NCBI GenBank assembly: GCA_003484235.1
Contig: DNDP01000290.1
Span: 465 to 6,786, forward strand
DNA: 6,322 nt
From: Verrucomicrobiales bacterium
GTDB lineage: Bacteria; Verrucomicrobiota; Verrucomicrobiia; Limisphaerales; RI-55
Reading direction: 5' to 3'
The notes below the pieces were generated by a model. The model ran no database searches and was not told the DNA's origin. It worked only from the letters and a program-made list of their open reading frames with translations. The translations under genes were made by a program, and so were the position numbers. This document shows, piece after piece, positions 1 to 6,322 of this stretch. Position 1 is the stretch's first letter, and each line of letters starts with the position of its first letter.

Positions 1-440
1 AGGTTGCGCCCCGGAACCGTTCCACAGACTGGGAACCACAGGTTCCGCGTCCGCTTCGCTCCCGGCGCGGCTCCTCCGGAGAGGCAACACACCGAGGGTC
101 GGGTTCAACAGGGCTTGATCGCAGCAGACCAGAGCGCCCATCAGCCGTCCATGCAATGGATCGTTTTTCTCCTTAGATTTTGCGGCGCCCGGGATCCGTC
201 AACAACAGACCGATCTGCAGTACGATTCAGCAAAGATCGCCAATGTGAACCTCCAAGCCGGCGCGAGGGCGTGGCTGTCGTTTGGTTCCTCCTGGTCAAA
301 CAACGGCGAACCGTTGCGCCTTTTGTCCTGCACGATTCGACAGCACCTGCGGCCTCTGAGACTTCATTCCTGCACAACCCGCACGGCTGTCCGGCCTTCA
401 GCGTGGATATTCTTCCGCCGGGCTGGCAGTTTTCCGCCGC
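1..440. other. Gene-free region upstream of the regulator
   Basis: No convincing coding sequence lies here. Open frames exist on both strands, but their translations are rich in Arg, Pro and Ser, match no family I know, and either run into the regulator gene or off the window edge. Visible structure: two GGAAC...GTTCC palindromes at 13-23 and 32-46, an 8-base palindrome CTCCGGAG at 74-81, a 6-base inverted repeat CGATCT/AGATCG at 211-216 and 234-239, and an 8-base direct repeat TTCCGCCG at 414-421 and 432-439 just before the regulator start. The region presumably contains the regulator's promoter, but I see no clear -35/-10 pair. The first ~120 bases may belong to an intergenic repeat or to the control region of a gene beyond the left edge. 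Confidence 0.4.
13..46. repeat. Pair of GGAAC/GTTCC palindromes
   Basis: Positions 13-23 read GGAAC-C-GTTCC, a 5-base dyad around one central base. Positions 32-46 read GGAACC-ACA-GGTTCC, a perfect 6-base dyad with a 3-base centre. The two centres are 21 bases apart, close to two helical turns. CCACAG also occurs twice, at 22-27 and 36-41. This could be a tandem operator, the stem of a repeat element, or the end of an upstream transcription unit. The sequence alone does not decide between these, and nothing ties it specifically to the gene at 441. Confidence 0.35.
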
Positions 441-1616
441 ATGGCGAGACCCCGGAAATCCACTGCGTTGCCCCGACGCCCGCTGGTCGCACTTCTGGTG
501 GAGACCTCCAACACCTATTCCCGCGAACTTCTCCACGGAATCCGCGCATACCTGCGCGAGCATGGACCCTGGTCCATTCAGTTGACCGAGCAGGGGCGGG
601 GAGGGGAGCCCCCGAACTGGCTGAAGAACTGGCACGGGCACGGGATCATTGCGCGCATCGAGACCGGGGAGATCGCGCGGGCGGTGCGGGCCACGGGCCT
701 GCCCGTGGTCAATGTGAGCGCCTCGCGTCTGGCCCCGGAGTTTCCCTGTGTGATCAATGACAGCCGGGCAATCGCGAATCTGGCATTCGTGCATCTTCGG
801 GAGCGGGGCTTCCGGCACGTCGGCTACTTCGGGGACGCCCGGTTCGAGTGGGCGCGATCTCATGAGACGAATTTCGAGCAGCTCGCCCGGGAGGCGGGGG
901 CCGAATGCTCGATCTATCCCGCGCATCGCGACGACGCAATTGATGTGGAGGCCGAGCAGCGGAAGATCCAGCAATGGCTGGCGGGCCTTTCAAAGCCGGT
1001 TGGAATCATGGCCTGCTACGATGTGCGGGGACGCCAGCTGCTCGAAAGCTGCCGCATGTCGAACATCCCCGTGCCCGACGAGATTGCCGTCATCGGGGTC
1101 CATAACGACGATCTGCTGTGCGACCTGTGCGATCCTCCCCTGAGCAGCGTGATACCCAACGCCCGCAAATCAGGCTACGAGGCCGCTTCGTTGCTGGACC
1201 GGATGATGCGGGGAGAGGCGCCGGGCGCGGTCACGGTCCGGACGCCGCCGATTGGCGTGGCGACCCGTCAGTCCACCGACGTGATAGCGTTGGATGATCG
1301 CTCCGTCGCCCAGGCGGTCCGGTTCATCCGTGAGCACTCGGCCGAGGGCATCACGGTGGTGGAGGTGCTGCGCCACGTGCCCATGTCGCGAACTTTGCTG
1401 GAGAAGAAATTCAAGAAGCTTCTCGGCCGGACGCCGCACGAACACATCCTGCTGACCCGCATCAACCGGGTGAAGGAGCAGCTGATCACGACCGACCTGC
1501 CGGTGGCGCGCATCGCCGAGCAGAACGGCTTCGAGCACACCGAATACCTGAGCGTCGCCTTCAAGCGGGTGACCGGGATGAGCCCGGCGCAGTTCCGCCG
1601 GCAGCAACAGCGGTGA
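441..1616 (+). CDS. XylR-type transcriptional regulator (LacI-like sensor + AraC-type HTH)
   Basis: Cytoplasmic DNA-binding protein of 391 residues, the usual size for the XylR family. Residues ~14-275 form a periplasmic-binding-protein-like sensor. It opens with RRPLVALLVETSNTYSRELL and includes the family-typical stretch around CYDVRGRQLLE (192-202), NIPVPDEIAVIGVHNDDLL (208-226) and DPPLSSVIPN (231-240). Residues ~285-391 form an AraC-type domain: a first helix-turn-helix near 307-335, and a second at ~356-385 with the AraC signature (RIAEQNGFEHTEYLSVAFKR, then TGMSPAQFR). By analogy with E. coli XylR it should bind a sugar and activate or derepress sugar-use genes; the actual ligand is unknown. 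ATG 441 is the first usable start after an in-frame TGA at 357-359, although no Shine-Dalgarno sequence precedes it. It points at the sulfatase tail end to end. Its likely targets are the neighbouring sulfatase and cytochrome genes (inference). Confidence 0.92.
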   Translation: MARPRKSTALPRRPLVALLVETSNTYSRELLHGIRAYLREHGPWSIQLTEQGRGGEPPNWLKNWHGHGIIARIETGEIARAVRATGLPVVNVSASRLAPEFPCVINDSRAIANLAFVHLRERGFRHVGYFGDARFEWARSHETNFEQLAREAGAECSIYPAHRDDAIDVEAEQRKIQQWLAGLSKPVGIMACYDVRGRQLLESCRMSNIPVPDEIAVIGVHNDDLLCDLCDPPLSSVIPNARKSGYEAASLLDRMMRGEAPGAVTVRTPPIGVATRQSTDVIALDDRSVAQAVRFIREHSAEGITVVEVLRHVPMSRTLLEKKFKKLLGRTPHEHILLTRINRVKEQLITTDLPVARIAEQNGFEHTEYLSVAFKRVTGMSPAQFRRQQQR

Positions 1617-1669
1617 AGGGTCCCCCCGCACGGTCAGGAAACCGGCCCTTCGTCGGAGTGCGGCAGTGA

Positions 1670-3202
1670 TCAACGGCTGCGACCGTCCGACTGGAGCTTT
1701 TTGAGGAGAGCCGACATGGCCGCGACCCGTTCCGGCTCGGCCGCCGCGAGGTTGTTCCTTTCGCCGATGTCCTCGGCGAGGTTGTAGAGCTGCGGCTCGG
1801 ACGCGTTGCCGAGTTCGGTGTCGGTGTTCCTGTTCACGGCGGGACCATTGTTGGCCGGGATGTATTTCCATTCACCCACGCGAAGCGCGAGTCCGTGGAT
1901 CGCCTGCTCGACGAGATGCTCGCGGCCCCGCGCGGATTTCCCGAGCAGTGCATCCAGCGTGTCCAGACTGTCGGGTGCCTGCTCGGCGGCGACGGTCTGC
2001 CCGACGAGCCGGCCAAGCGACGTCGGGAAATCGACCTGGCAGACCAGCGCGTCGCTGGCTCCGGGTTTCACGGTCTTCGGCCAGCGGACGATGAACGGCA
2101 CCCGCGTCGCCGCTTCGAAGTGACTGTACTTGCCGCCCCGGAACGGGCCGGCCGCCCGGTGATCGCCGAGCTTCTCAACCGCGTCGTCGCGATAGCCATC
2201 GTCGATGACGGGTCCGTTGTCGCTGGTGAGAATGACGAGCGTGTCTTCGGCCAGGTCCAGCCGGTCGAGCGTCTTGAGAATCTCGCCGACGCACCAGTCG
2301 AACTCCACGATCACGTCGCCGCGCGGTCCCATACCCGTGGCGCCCACAAAACGCGGGTGCGGCACTCGTGGCACATGGATGTCATGCAGTGAGAAGAACA
2401 GAAAGAAGCGATTGGTCCGTTCCCGTTCGATGAAGGCCACGGCCTTCTCGGTGAACCGGTCGGCAATGTCCTCGTCCACCCAGCGCGCCGCCTTGCCGCC
2501 GGTCATGTAACCGATGCGCGAGATGCCGTTGATGATCGTCATGTCGTGCCCGTGACTCGGATGCATCTTGAGCAGCTCGGGATTCGCCCTGCCGGTCGGT
2601 TCGTTGCCGATCTTCCCTTCGAAACTGACCCGGATCGGGTCGGCGGGATCCAGGCCCACCACGCGGTGGTTCTCGACGTAGACGCACGGCACTCGATCGC
2701 CCGTGGCGGGCATGAGAAAGCAATAGTCGAAACCGATCTCCAGGGGGCCGGGTTTGATGTCGGTGTTCCAATCGGTCGCCTTGCCACCGGGGCCCATGCC
2801 GAGATGCCACTTGCCCACGACGCCCGTGCGATAGCCGGCCGCCTTCAGGATCGTCGCCAACGTCGTGCGCCCCGGCTGGATGATGGCGCCTGCGTCGCCC
2901 CTTGCGATTCCCGTGCCCTTCTGACGCCAGGCGTACTCGCCGGTCAACATCGCGTAGCGCGATGGCGTGCAGGTCGCGGACGCCGCGTGGCCGTCGAGGA
3001 AGCGCAGTCCTTCGCGGGCCAGTCGATCCATGTGAGGCGTCTTCACGGCGGTCGCGCCATATGCCCCCACATCGCCGTAGCCGAGATCGTCGGCATAGAT
3101 GAGCACGATGTTGCGGGGAGCGGGCGGAGCGGCAAACAGCGACGAAGAGAGGGTGGCCAGGAGCGAAATCCCAATGATCAGGTTCATCATCTTGCGGAAC
3201 AT
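1670..3202 (-). CDS. Exported S1-family sulfatase (arylsulfatase-like)
   Basis: Hydrolyses a sulfate ester, probably on a glycan, outside the cytoplasm; the substrate cannot be read from sequence. The protein has 510 residues, normal for the family. Residues 1-24 are a Sec signal peptide with a predicted cut after LFA, and no lipobox cysteine. Metal-site DD is at 38-39, in NIVLIYADDLGYGD. The CxPSR motif is CTPSR at 78-82; Cys78 is the residue converted to formylglycine, so a maturation enzyme must be encoded elsewhere. The second signature GYRTGVVGKWHLG (123-135) supplies Lys131 and His133. A likely catalytic histidine is His276 (HDIHVP). TSDNG (326-330) gives metal ligands Asp328/Asn329, and GGKYS gives Lys358. 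All expected catalytic residues are present, so the enzyme looks active. It is divergent from the cytochrome c gene. The start is the first in-frame ATG and places the signal peptide correctly, but has no evident ribosome binding site. Confidence 0.95.
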   Translation of the reverse strand: MFRKMMNLIIGISLLATLSSSLFAAPPAPRNIVLIYADDLGYGDVGAYGATAVKTPHMDRLAREGLRFLDGHAASATCTPSRYAMLTGEYAWRQKGTGIARGDAGAIIQPGRTTLATILKAAGYRTGVVGKWHLGMGPGGKATDWNTDIKPGPLEIGFDYCFLMPATGDRVPCVYVENHRVVGLDPADPIRVSFEGKIGNEPTGRANPELLKMHPSHGHDMTIINGISRIGYMTGGKAARWVDEDIADRFTEKAVAFIERERTNRFFLFFSLHDIHVPRVPHPRFVGATGMGPRGDVIVEFDWCVGEILKTLDRLDLAEDTLVILTSDNGPVIDDGYRDDAVEKLGDHRAAGPFRGGKYSHFEAATRVPFIVRWPKTVKPGASDALVCQVDFPTSLGRLVGQTVAAEQAPDSLDTLDALLGKSARGREHLVEQAIHGLALRVGEWKYIPANNGPAVNRNTDTELGNASEPQLYNLAEDIGERNNLAAAEPERVAAMSALLKKLQSDGRSR

Positions 3203-3349
3203 GGAGCCAGAATGGGGGAGGGCGCGACCGCGTGCGAGCCAATTGCTCCTCCTGCCGGCTACATCGGGCTCCGCCCGGTGGCCGCAGTGGCAAACGATTC
3301 TTTAATTGAATATCCCCGTTCGTTTGGCAGTTTCTTCTCCATCAACCGC
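3203..3349. promoter_or_regulatory. Divergent intergenic promoter region
   Basis: This 147-base gap separates the minus-strand sulfatase start from the plus-strand cytochrome c start, so it must hold promoters for both or lie inside longer leaders. It contains a hairpin-forming inverted repeat at 3253-3292 and, right next to it, an AT-rich patch at 3297-3313 (TTTAATTGAATAT) with a small ATTC/GAAT dyad (3297-3300 and 3308-3311). This patch stands out in otherwise GC-rich DNA and is the best candidate for a promoter -10 region or operator. I cannot find a convincing sigma-70 -35/-10 pair on either strand. The exact promoter positions are therefore unresolved. Confidence 0.5.
3253..3292. repeat. 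Imperfect inverted repeat / hairpin in the divergent region
   Basis: The core is CATCGGGC-TCC-GCCCGGTG at 3262-3280: an 8-pair stem (one G-T wobble read on the plus strand) with a 3-base loop. The stem continues outward with GGC (3257-3259) against GCC (3281-3283), past a 2-base bulge. It then continues with TGCC (3253-3256) against GGCA (3289-3292), past a 5-base bulge. About 15 pairs form in total. It lies ~70 bases before the cytochrome start and ~60 bases before the sulfatase start. It may be an operator, a leader RNA structure or a REP-like intergenic repeat; the sequence does not settle which. Confidence 0.4.
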
Positions 3350-6067
3350 ATGAATTCCACACGAAGACTCCTTCTTGCCTCCGCGTTCGGGCTCGCCGGC
3401 CTTTCCACCCAGGCCCAGCACCAGTCGATGCCGGTCGAAATGCTTCACACGCTGCCCGACCTCGAGGTCACCCTCTGGGCGGCGTCGCCGATGATCCTCA
3501 ATCCGACGAACATGGACACCGACAAGGAAGGACGCATCTGGGTGGCCGAGGGCGTCAACTACCGCAGCCATTACAACCGGAAGCCCGAGGGTGACCGCAT
3601 CATGGTTTTGGAGGATACGGACGGCGACGGCCGTGCGGACAGGAGCTGGGCCTTCGTGCAGGAGGAGTTTCTGCGGGCGCCCATGGGCGTGGCGGTCATC
3701 GACAACCGGATTGTCGTGTCGATGACGCCGGACCTGGTCGTCTACACGGATGTCAACCGTGACCTGAAGTTCGATCCCGCCGTCGACAAGCGCGAGGCGC
3801 TGTTGACCGGCTTCAACGGGCGCATTCACGATCACTCCCTCCACTCGGTGACGGTCGGTCCGGATGGTCAGTGGTACTGGAACGCCGGCAACTGCGGCGC
3901 CCTGTTCACCGACAAATCGGGGAAGACCTTCCGTGTCGGCAGCGACTACGATCCCTATTACGGCCGCAAGAATCCGGGAGATCTGAACTGGAGCCCGCGG
4001 GAGATTGCCGGCCAGATCAGCGACGACGGGCACGTCTATGTCGGTGGGTTTGCGGCCCGCATGAATCCGGACGGCACGCAGGTTTACATCATCGGCCAGA
4101 ACTTTCGCAACAGCTACGAGCAGGCGGTGACCTCCTTCGGCGACGTCTTCCACACCGACAACGACGACCCGCCGGCGTGCCGTGCCACCTGGTTGATGGA
4201 ACACGCCAACATGGGATTCAGCTCCTTCGACGGCAAGAGGAGCTGGGGTGCGGACCGGCGTCCCGGGCAGGACACGCCCACAGCGCAGTGGCGGCAGGAA
4301 GATCCCGGGACCACGCCGCCCGGGGATGTCTACGGAGGCGGCTCCCCAACGGGCGTCGCGTTCTACGAGGACGGCGCTCTCGGAAGGGACTACCGCGGCA
4401 TGTTTCTGGCCTGCGAACCGGGCCGCAACACGGTCTTCGGCTACTTTCCGAAGCCCGAAGGTGCCGGCTTCAAGATGGAGCGCTTCGATTTTCTGACCTC
4501 GAACAAGGAAGGTGAGTTCGCCGGATCGGACTTCAAGGGCGGTCGACCGAACGAGGATTTCAAGACCCGCTTCCGGCCCTCGGACGTGATGGTGGGTGCG
4601 GACGGCGCGATCTACGTGGCCGACTGGTTTGATCCACGCGTGGGCGGGCATTCAGATCTCGACGGAACCCTGTCAGGCGCGATTTACCGGATTGCTCCCA
4701 AGGGTTTCAAACCGAAGGTTGCCAAGTTTGATCTGACAAAAACCGATGGACAGATAGCCGCGCTGAGGAGCCCGGCGGTGAACGTGCGCAGCCTCGGGTT
4801 CAACGCCTTGAAGGAGCAGGGCGAAAAGGCGGTGGCAGACGTCGCCAGGCTGCTGAAGGACGACCACTCCTACGTGCAGGCGCGGGCCGTCTGGCTGCTA
4901 TCGCAGCTGGGTCCGAAGGGCATCGACAAGGTGGAAGACATGCTCAAGCACAGGGATGAACAGCTGCGCATCGCCGCCTTCCGTGCGCTGCGACGGCACG
5001 TGGAGACTGAAGGTCGGAAAGCGATCAAGCGTCCTGGCCCAAAAGAATGGTTCCTATCCCGGGCAGCGAAGCTTGCCAAAGACCGCTCGTCGGCCGTTCG
5101 CCGAGAGGTGGCCCTGGCGCTGCGTGACGTGCCGTTCGGGCAGAGCGGGGAGATCATCCGCACCCTGGCTGCCGGCTATGACGGCGAGGATCGCTGGTAT
5201 CTCGAAGCACTGGGCACGGCAAGCACCGGCAAGGAAGCCCGGGTTTATGATCTGCTGTCGGCGGAGTTCGGCAGCGCCGATTCCCTGAAATGGAGTGACG
5301 CGTTTGCGGACATCGCCTGGCGGTTGCACGTGCCGCGGGCCACCGACGGATTTCGCGCCAGAGCCCTTTCACCCGCGTTGCCGGTGGAATCCCGCAAGGC
5401 CGCGCTGGTCGCGCTCGCTTACATTGGCACCCGGGAATCCTCCCACGCGATCCTGGATGCCGCGCAGAAATCCGCCGGTCCCGTTCAAGCGGAGGCCATG
5501 TGGTGGCTGCTCAACCGCAAGGACAGCGTGTGGAAGGATCACGGCATCGACGCCGAACTGAAGCGGCGGGGATTGTTCGATCCCGAAAAGGTGGAACTGG
5601 CCTCCATCACCGTGCCGGAGCCGCCGGCCAGCCAGTTGACGGTCGACGGCGTGCTGAAGCTGAAGGGCGACGCCGCCCGGGGTGCGCAACTTGCCACCGC
5701 CTGCCTGACCTGCCACACCATTCAGGGCCAGGGTGCGGCCTTTGGCCCGGACATCACCGCCTTTGCGAGGATGCAGCCGGCCGACGTGGTGGTCCGGTCC
5801 ATGATCGCACCATCCGCCGACATCTCCCACGGCTACGGCGGACAGGTGGTTGAGACCAAGGACGGCCTGGTCATCCACGGCATCGTGCTGACGGACGGCA
5901 ATCCCACGGTGGTTGCCTCGCAGGGCGGCATCATCCAGATGGTGCCACGGGACAAGATCAAGTCCAAGGGCCCGCTGAACCGCTCGCTGATGCTGAGCGC
6001 CGAACAGATGGGCATGGGCGCGCAGGAAGTGGCCGACGTGCTGGCGTACATGAAGACGTTGAATTAG
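3350..6067 (+). CDS. PVC-type exported cytochrome c / putative dehydrogenase
   Basis: A 905-residue protein with three parts. After a signal peptide (1-22, cut near TQA), residues ~30-450 form the N-terminal domain of the PVC 'putative membrane-bound dehydrogenase' family, a beta-propeller related to soluble sugar dehydrogenases. Landmarks are GRIWVAEGVNYR (61-72), a calcium-type loop DTDGDGRAD (89-97), HDHSLHSVTVGPDG (160-173), a PPGDVYGGGSPTGVAFYE block (323-340) and IYVADWFDP (421-429). Residues ~465-740 are helical HEAT-like repeats. Residues ~770-905 are a c-type cytochrome domain with heme site CLTCH (785-789), GPDI (799-802) and Met881 as possible axial ligand. The likely role is oxidation of a sugar or alcohol in the periplasm with electrons leaving via heme; the substrate is unknown. 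The frame stays open far upstream, but that part is antisense to the sulfatase; ATG 3350 is chosen because it begins a good signal peptide. Its neighbours suggest a place in sulfated-glycan use. Confidence 0.92.
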   Translation: MNSTRRLLLASAFGLAGLSTQAQHQSMPVEMLHTLPDLEVTLWAASPMILNPTNMDTDKEGRIWVAEGVNYRSHYNRKPEGDRIMVLEDTDGDGRADRSWAFVQEEFLRAPMGVAVIDNRIVVSMTPDLVVYTDVNRDLKFDPAVDKREALLTGFNGRIHDHSLHSVTVGPDGQWYWNAGNCGALFTDKSGKTFRVGSDYDPYYGRKNPGDLNWSPREIAGQISDDGHVYVGGFAARMNPDGTQVYIIGQNFRNSYEQAVTSFGDVFHTDNDDPPACRATWLMEHANMGFSSFDGKRSWGADRRPGQDTPTAQWRQEDPGTTPPGDVYGGGSPTGVAFYEDGALGRDYRGMFLACEPGRNTVFGYFPKPEGAGFKMERFDFLTSNKEGEFAGSDFKGGRPNEDFKTRFRPSDVMVGADGAIYVADWFDPRVGGHSDLDGTLSGAIYRIAPKGFKPKVAKFDLTKTDGQIAALRSPAVNVRSLGFNALKEQGEKAVADVARLLKDDHSYVQARAVWLLSQLGPKGIDKVEDMLKHRDEQLRIAAFRALRRHVETEGRKAIKRPGPKEWFLSRAAKLAKDRSSAVRREVALALRDVPFGQSGEIIRTLAAGYDGEDRWYLEALGTASTGKEARVYDLLSAEFGSADSLKWSDAFADIAWRLHVPRATDGFRARALSPALPVESRKAALVALAYIGTRESSHAILDAAQKSAGPVQAEAMWWLLNRKDSVWKDHGIDAELKRRGLFDPEKVELASITVPEPPASQLTVDGVLKLKGDAARGAQLATACLTCHTIQGQGAAFGPDITAFARMQPADVVVRSMIAPSADISHGYGGQVVETKDGLVIHGIVLTDGNPTVVASQGGIIQMVPRDKIKSKGPLNRSLMLSAEQMGMGAQEVADVLAYMKTLN

Positions 6068-6076
6068 ATCTCGCTG

Positions 6077-6202
6077 GGTAGGGCGAGGCTCCTGCCGAGC
6101 CGTGGAATCCGAGTGGCCCGTCGTGAGCGATTGATTAGTGTCCGCCTTGTTCTGTCGCCCTTACAGGGCTTGATTTGGGCTTGGCTGGAGCCCCGCCCTA
6201 CC
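6077..6202. repeat. REPIN-like element: two hairpin-forming arms in inverted orientation
   Basis: The left arm (6077-6101, beginning GGTAGGGCGAGGCTCC) and the right arm (6178-6202, ending GGAGCCCCGCCCTACC) are inverted copies matching at 22 of 25 positions. Each arm also contains its own small hairpin: GGCTC-CTGCC-GAGCC at 6087-6101 in the left, and GGGCT-N7-AGCCC at 6177-6193 in the right. Two palindromic units facing each other across a 76-base spacer is the layout of a REPIN/BIME or a very small MITE. The spacer includes a third hairpin (6157-6169). I see no target-site duplication. The element fills most of the gap between the cytochrome c gene and the next sulfatase. Confidence 0.6.
6157..6176 (+). 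terminator. Weak candidate terminator hairpin
   Basis: GCCCT-TAC-AGGGC at 6157-6169 is a perfect 5-base stem with a 3-base loop, followed by TTGATTT. It sits ~90 bases after the cytochrome c stop, so it could end that transcript. The stem is short and the T-run is interrupted, so it may equally be just an internal hairpin of the surrounding repeat element. Confidence 0.22.
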
Positions 6203-6218
6203 AATCCTGAATCTGACC

Positions 6219-6322
6219 ATGAAACGCATCCTTACCTCCCTCATCCTCGGCGTCGCGCTGACGGCGACTGCTGCCACGAAACCGAACATCATCTTTATCC
6301 TCGCCGACGATCTCGGCTACGG
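6219..6322 (+). CDS. S1-family sulfatase, N-terminal fragment cut by window edge
   Basis: Only the first 34 codons and two bases of the next are visible. They read as a signal peptide, MKRILTSLILGVALTATAA, followed by the classic sulfatase opening KPNIIFILADDLGY (21-34), with metal-binding Asp-Asp at 30-31. This is the same start pattern as the first sulfatase (NIVLIYADDLGYGD), so the family call is secure although the CxPSR motif lies outside the window. The signal peptide is different, and no lipobox is seen. The start is ATG 6219; no Shine-Dalgarno sequence precedes it. It follows the cytochrome c gene in the same direction after 151 bases, so the two may be co-transcribed, unless the intervening repeat element separates them. 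Subfamily and substrate cannot be judged. Confidence 0.9.
   Translation, partial: MKRILTSLILGVALTATAATKPNIIFILADDLGY

Noticed and set aside
1..141. A minus-strand frame from ATG at 141 (MGALVCCDQALLNP...) open to the window edge, and a plus-strand frame open from the edge to a TGA at about 116-118.
   Set aside because: Both are short and cut by the edge, without recognisable sequence or ribosome binding site. Either could be a real gene end, but nothing visible supports it.
4..585. A 193-residue plus-strand open frame covering the upstream region.
   Set aside because: It overlaps the regulator start by 145 bases in another frame. Its composition (many Arg, Pro, Ser, Trp) looks non-coding.
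1615..1651. GAAGGG/CCCTTC inverted repeat, with an inner CGGT/ACCG stem, between the convergent regulator and sulfatase, as a bidirectional terminator.
   Set aside because: A 6-base stem with a 25-base loop and no T-run on either strand is too weak to call.
2546..3349. The cytochrome c frame stays open for 268 codons upstream of ATG 3350.
   Set aside because: This part is antisense to the clearly real sulfatase and shows no domain. A good signal peptide starts at 3350.
3302..4651. A 449-residue minus-strand open frame opposite the cytochrome c gene.
   Set aside because: It mirrors a real gene in GC-rich DNA. The translation is repetitive in Val, Arg and His and matches no family I recognise.
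6062..6215. Target-site duplication flanking the inverted-repeat element.
   Set aside because: Only ATCT is found on both sides and at different distances from the arms, so it is not a duplication.
1..6322. CRISPR array, tRNA, rRNA or a complete insertion sequence.
   Set aside because: No regularly spaced direct repeats, tRNA-like cloverleaf, rRNA stretch or transposase was found on either strand by eye.

Overview
This window is GC-rich accessory DNA that most likely comes from the PVC group of bacteria, probably Verrucomicrobiota and possibly Planctomycetota. The main reason is the large cytochrome c protein at 3350-6067. It combines a dehydrogenase-like beta-propeller, a HEAT-like helical region and a C-terminal CxxCH domain, an architecture characteristic of those phyla. 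Exported S1 sulfatases and a XylR-type regulator beside it fit the same origin. The assignment rests on protein architecture only; there is no rRNA or other marker gene here.

Layout: positions 1-440 hold no gene I can support, only several short palindromes and the leader of the first gene. A XylR-type regulator (LacI-like sensor plus AraC-type DNA-binding domain) runs forward at 441-1616. It converges, across only 53 bases, on an exported sulfatase on the minus strand (1670-3202). A 147-base divergent intergenic region (3203-3349), with a hairpin-forming inverted repeat and an AT-rich patch, separates this sulfatase from the 905-residue exported cytochrome c protein on the plus strand. Next comes a 151-base intergenic region (6068-6218) that is mostly occupied by a REPIN-like inverted-repeat element. 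The N-terminus of a second sulfatase starts at 6219 and is cut by the window edge.

Working together (inference): the regulator probably senses a sugar or related small molecule and controls export of sulfatases that desulfate a glycan or other sulfate ester outside the cytoplasm. The cytochrome c protein could oxidise a released sugar or alcohol and pass electrons to the respiratory chain. Similar groupings are widespread in PVC genomes, so the locus is a variation on a known theme rather than a clearly new system. The most unexplained structure is non-coding: the inverted-repeat element at 6077-6202, the hairpin at 3253-3292, and the paired palindromes at 13-46.
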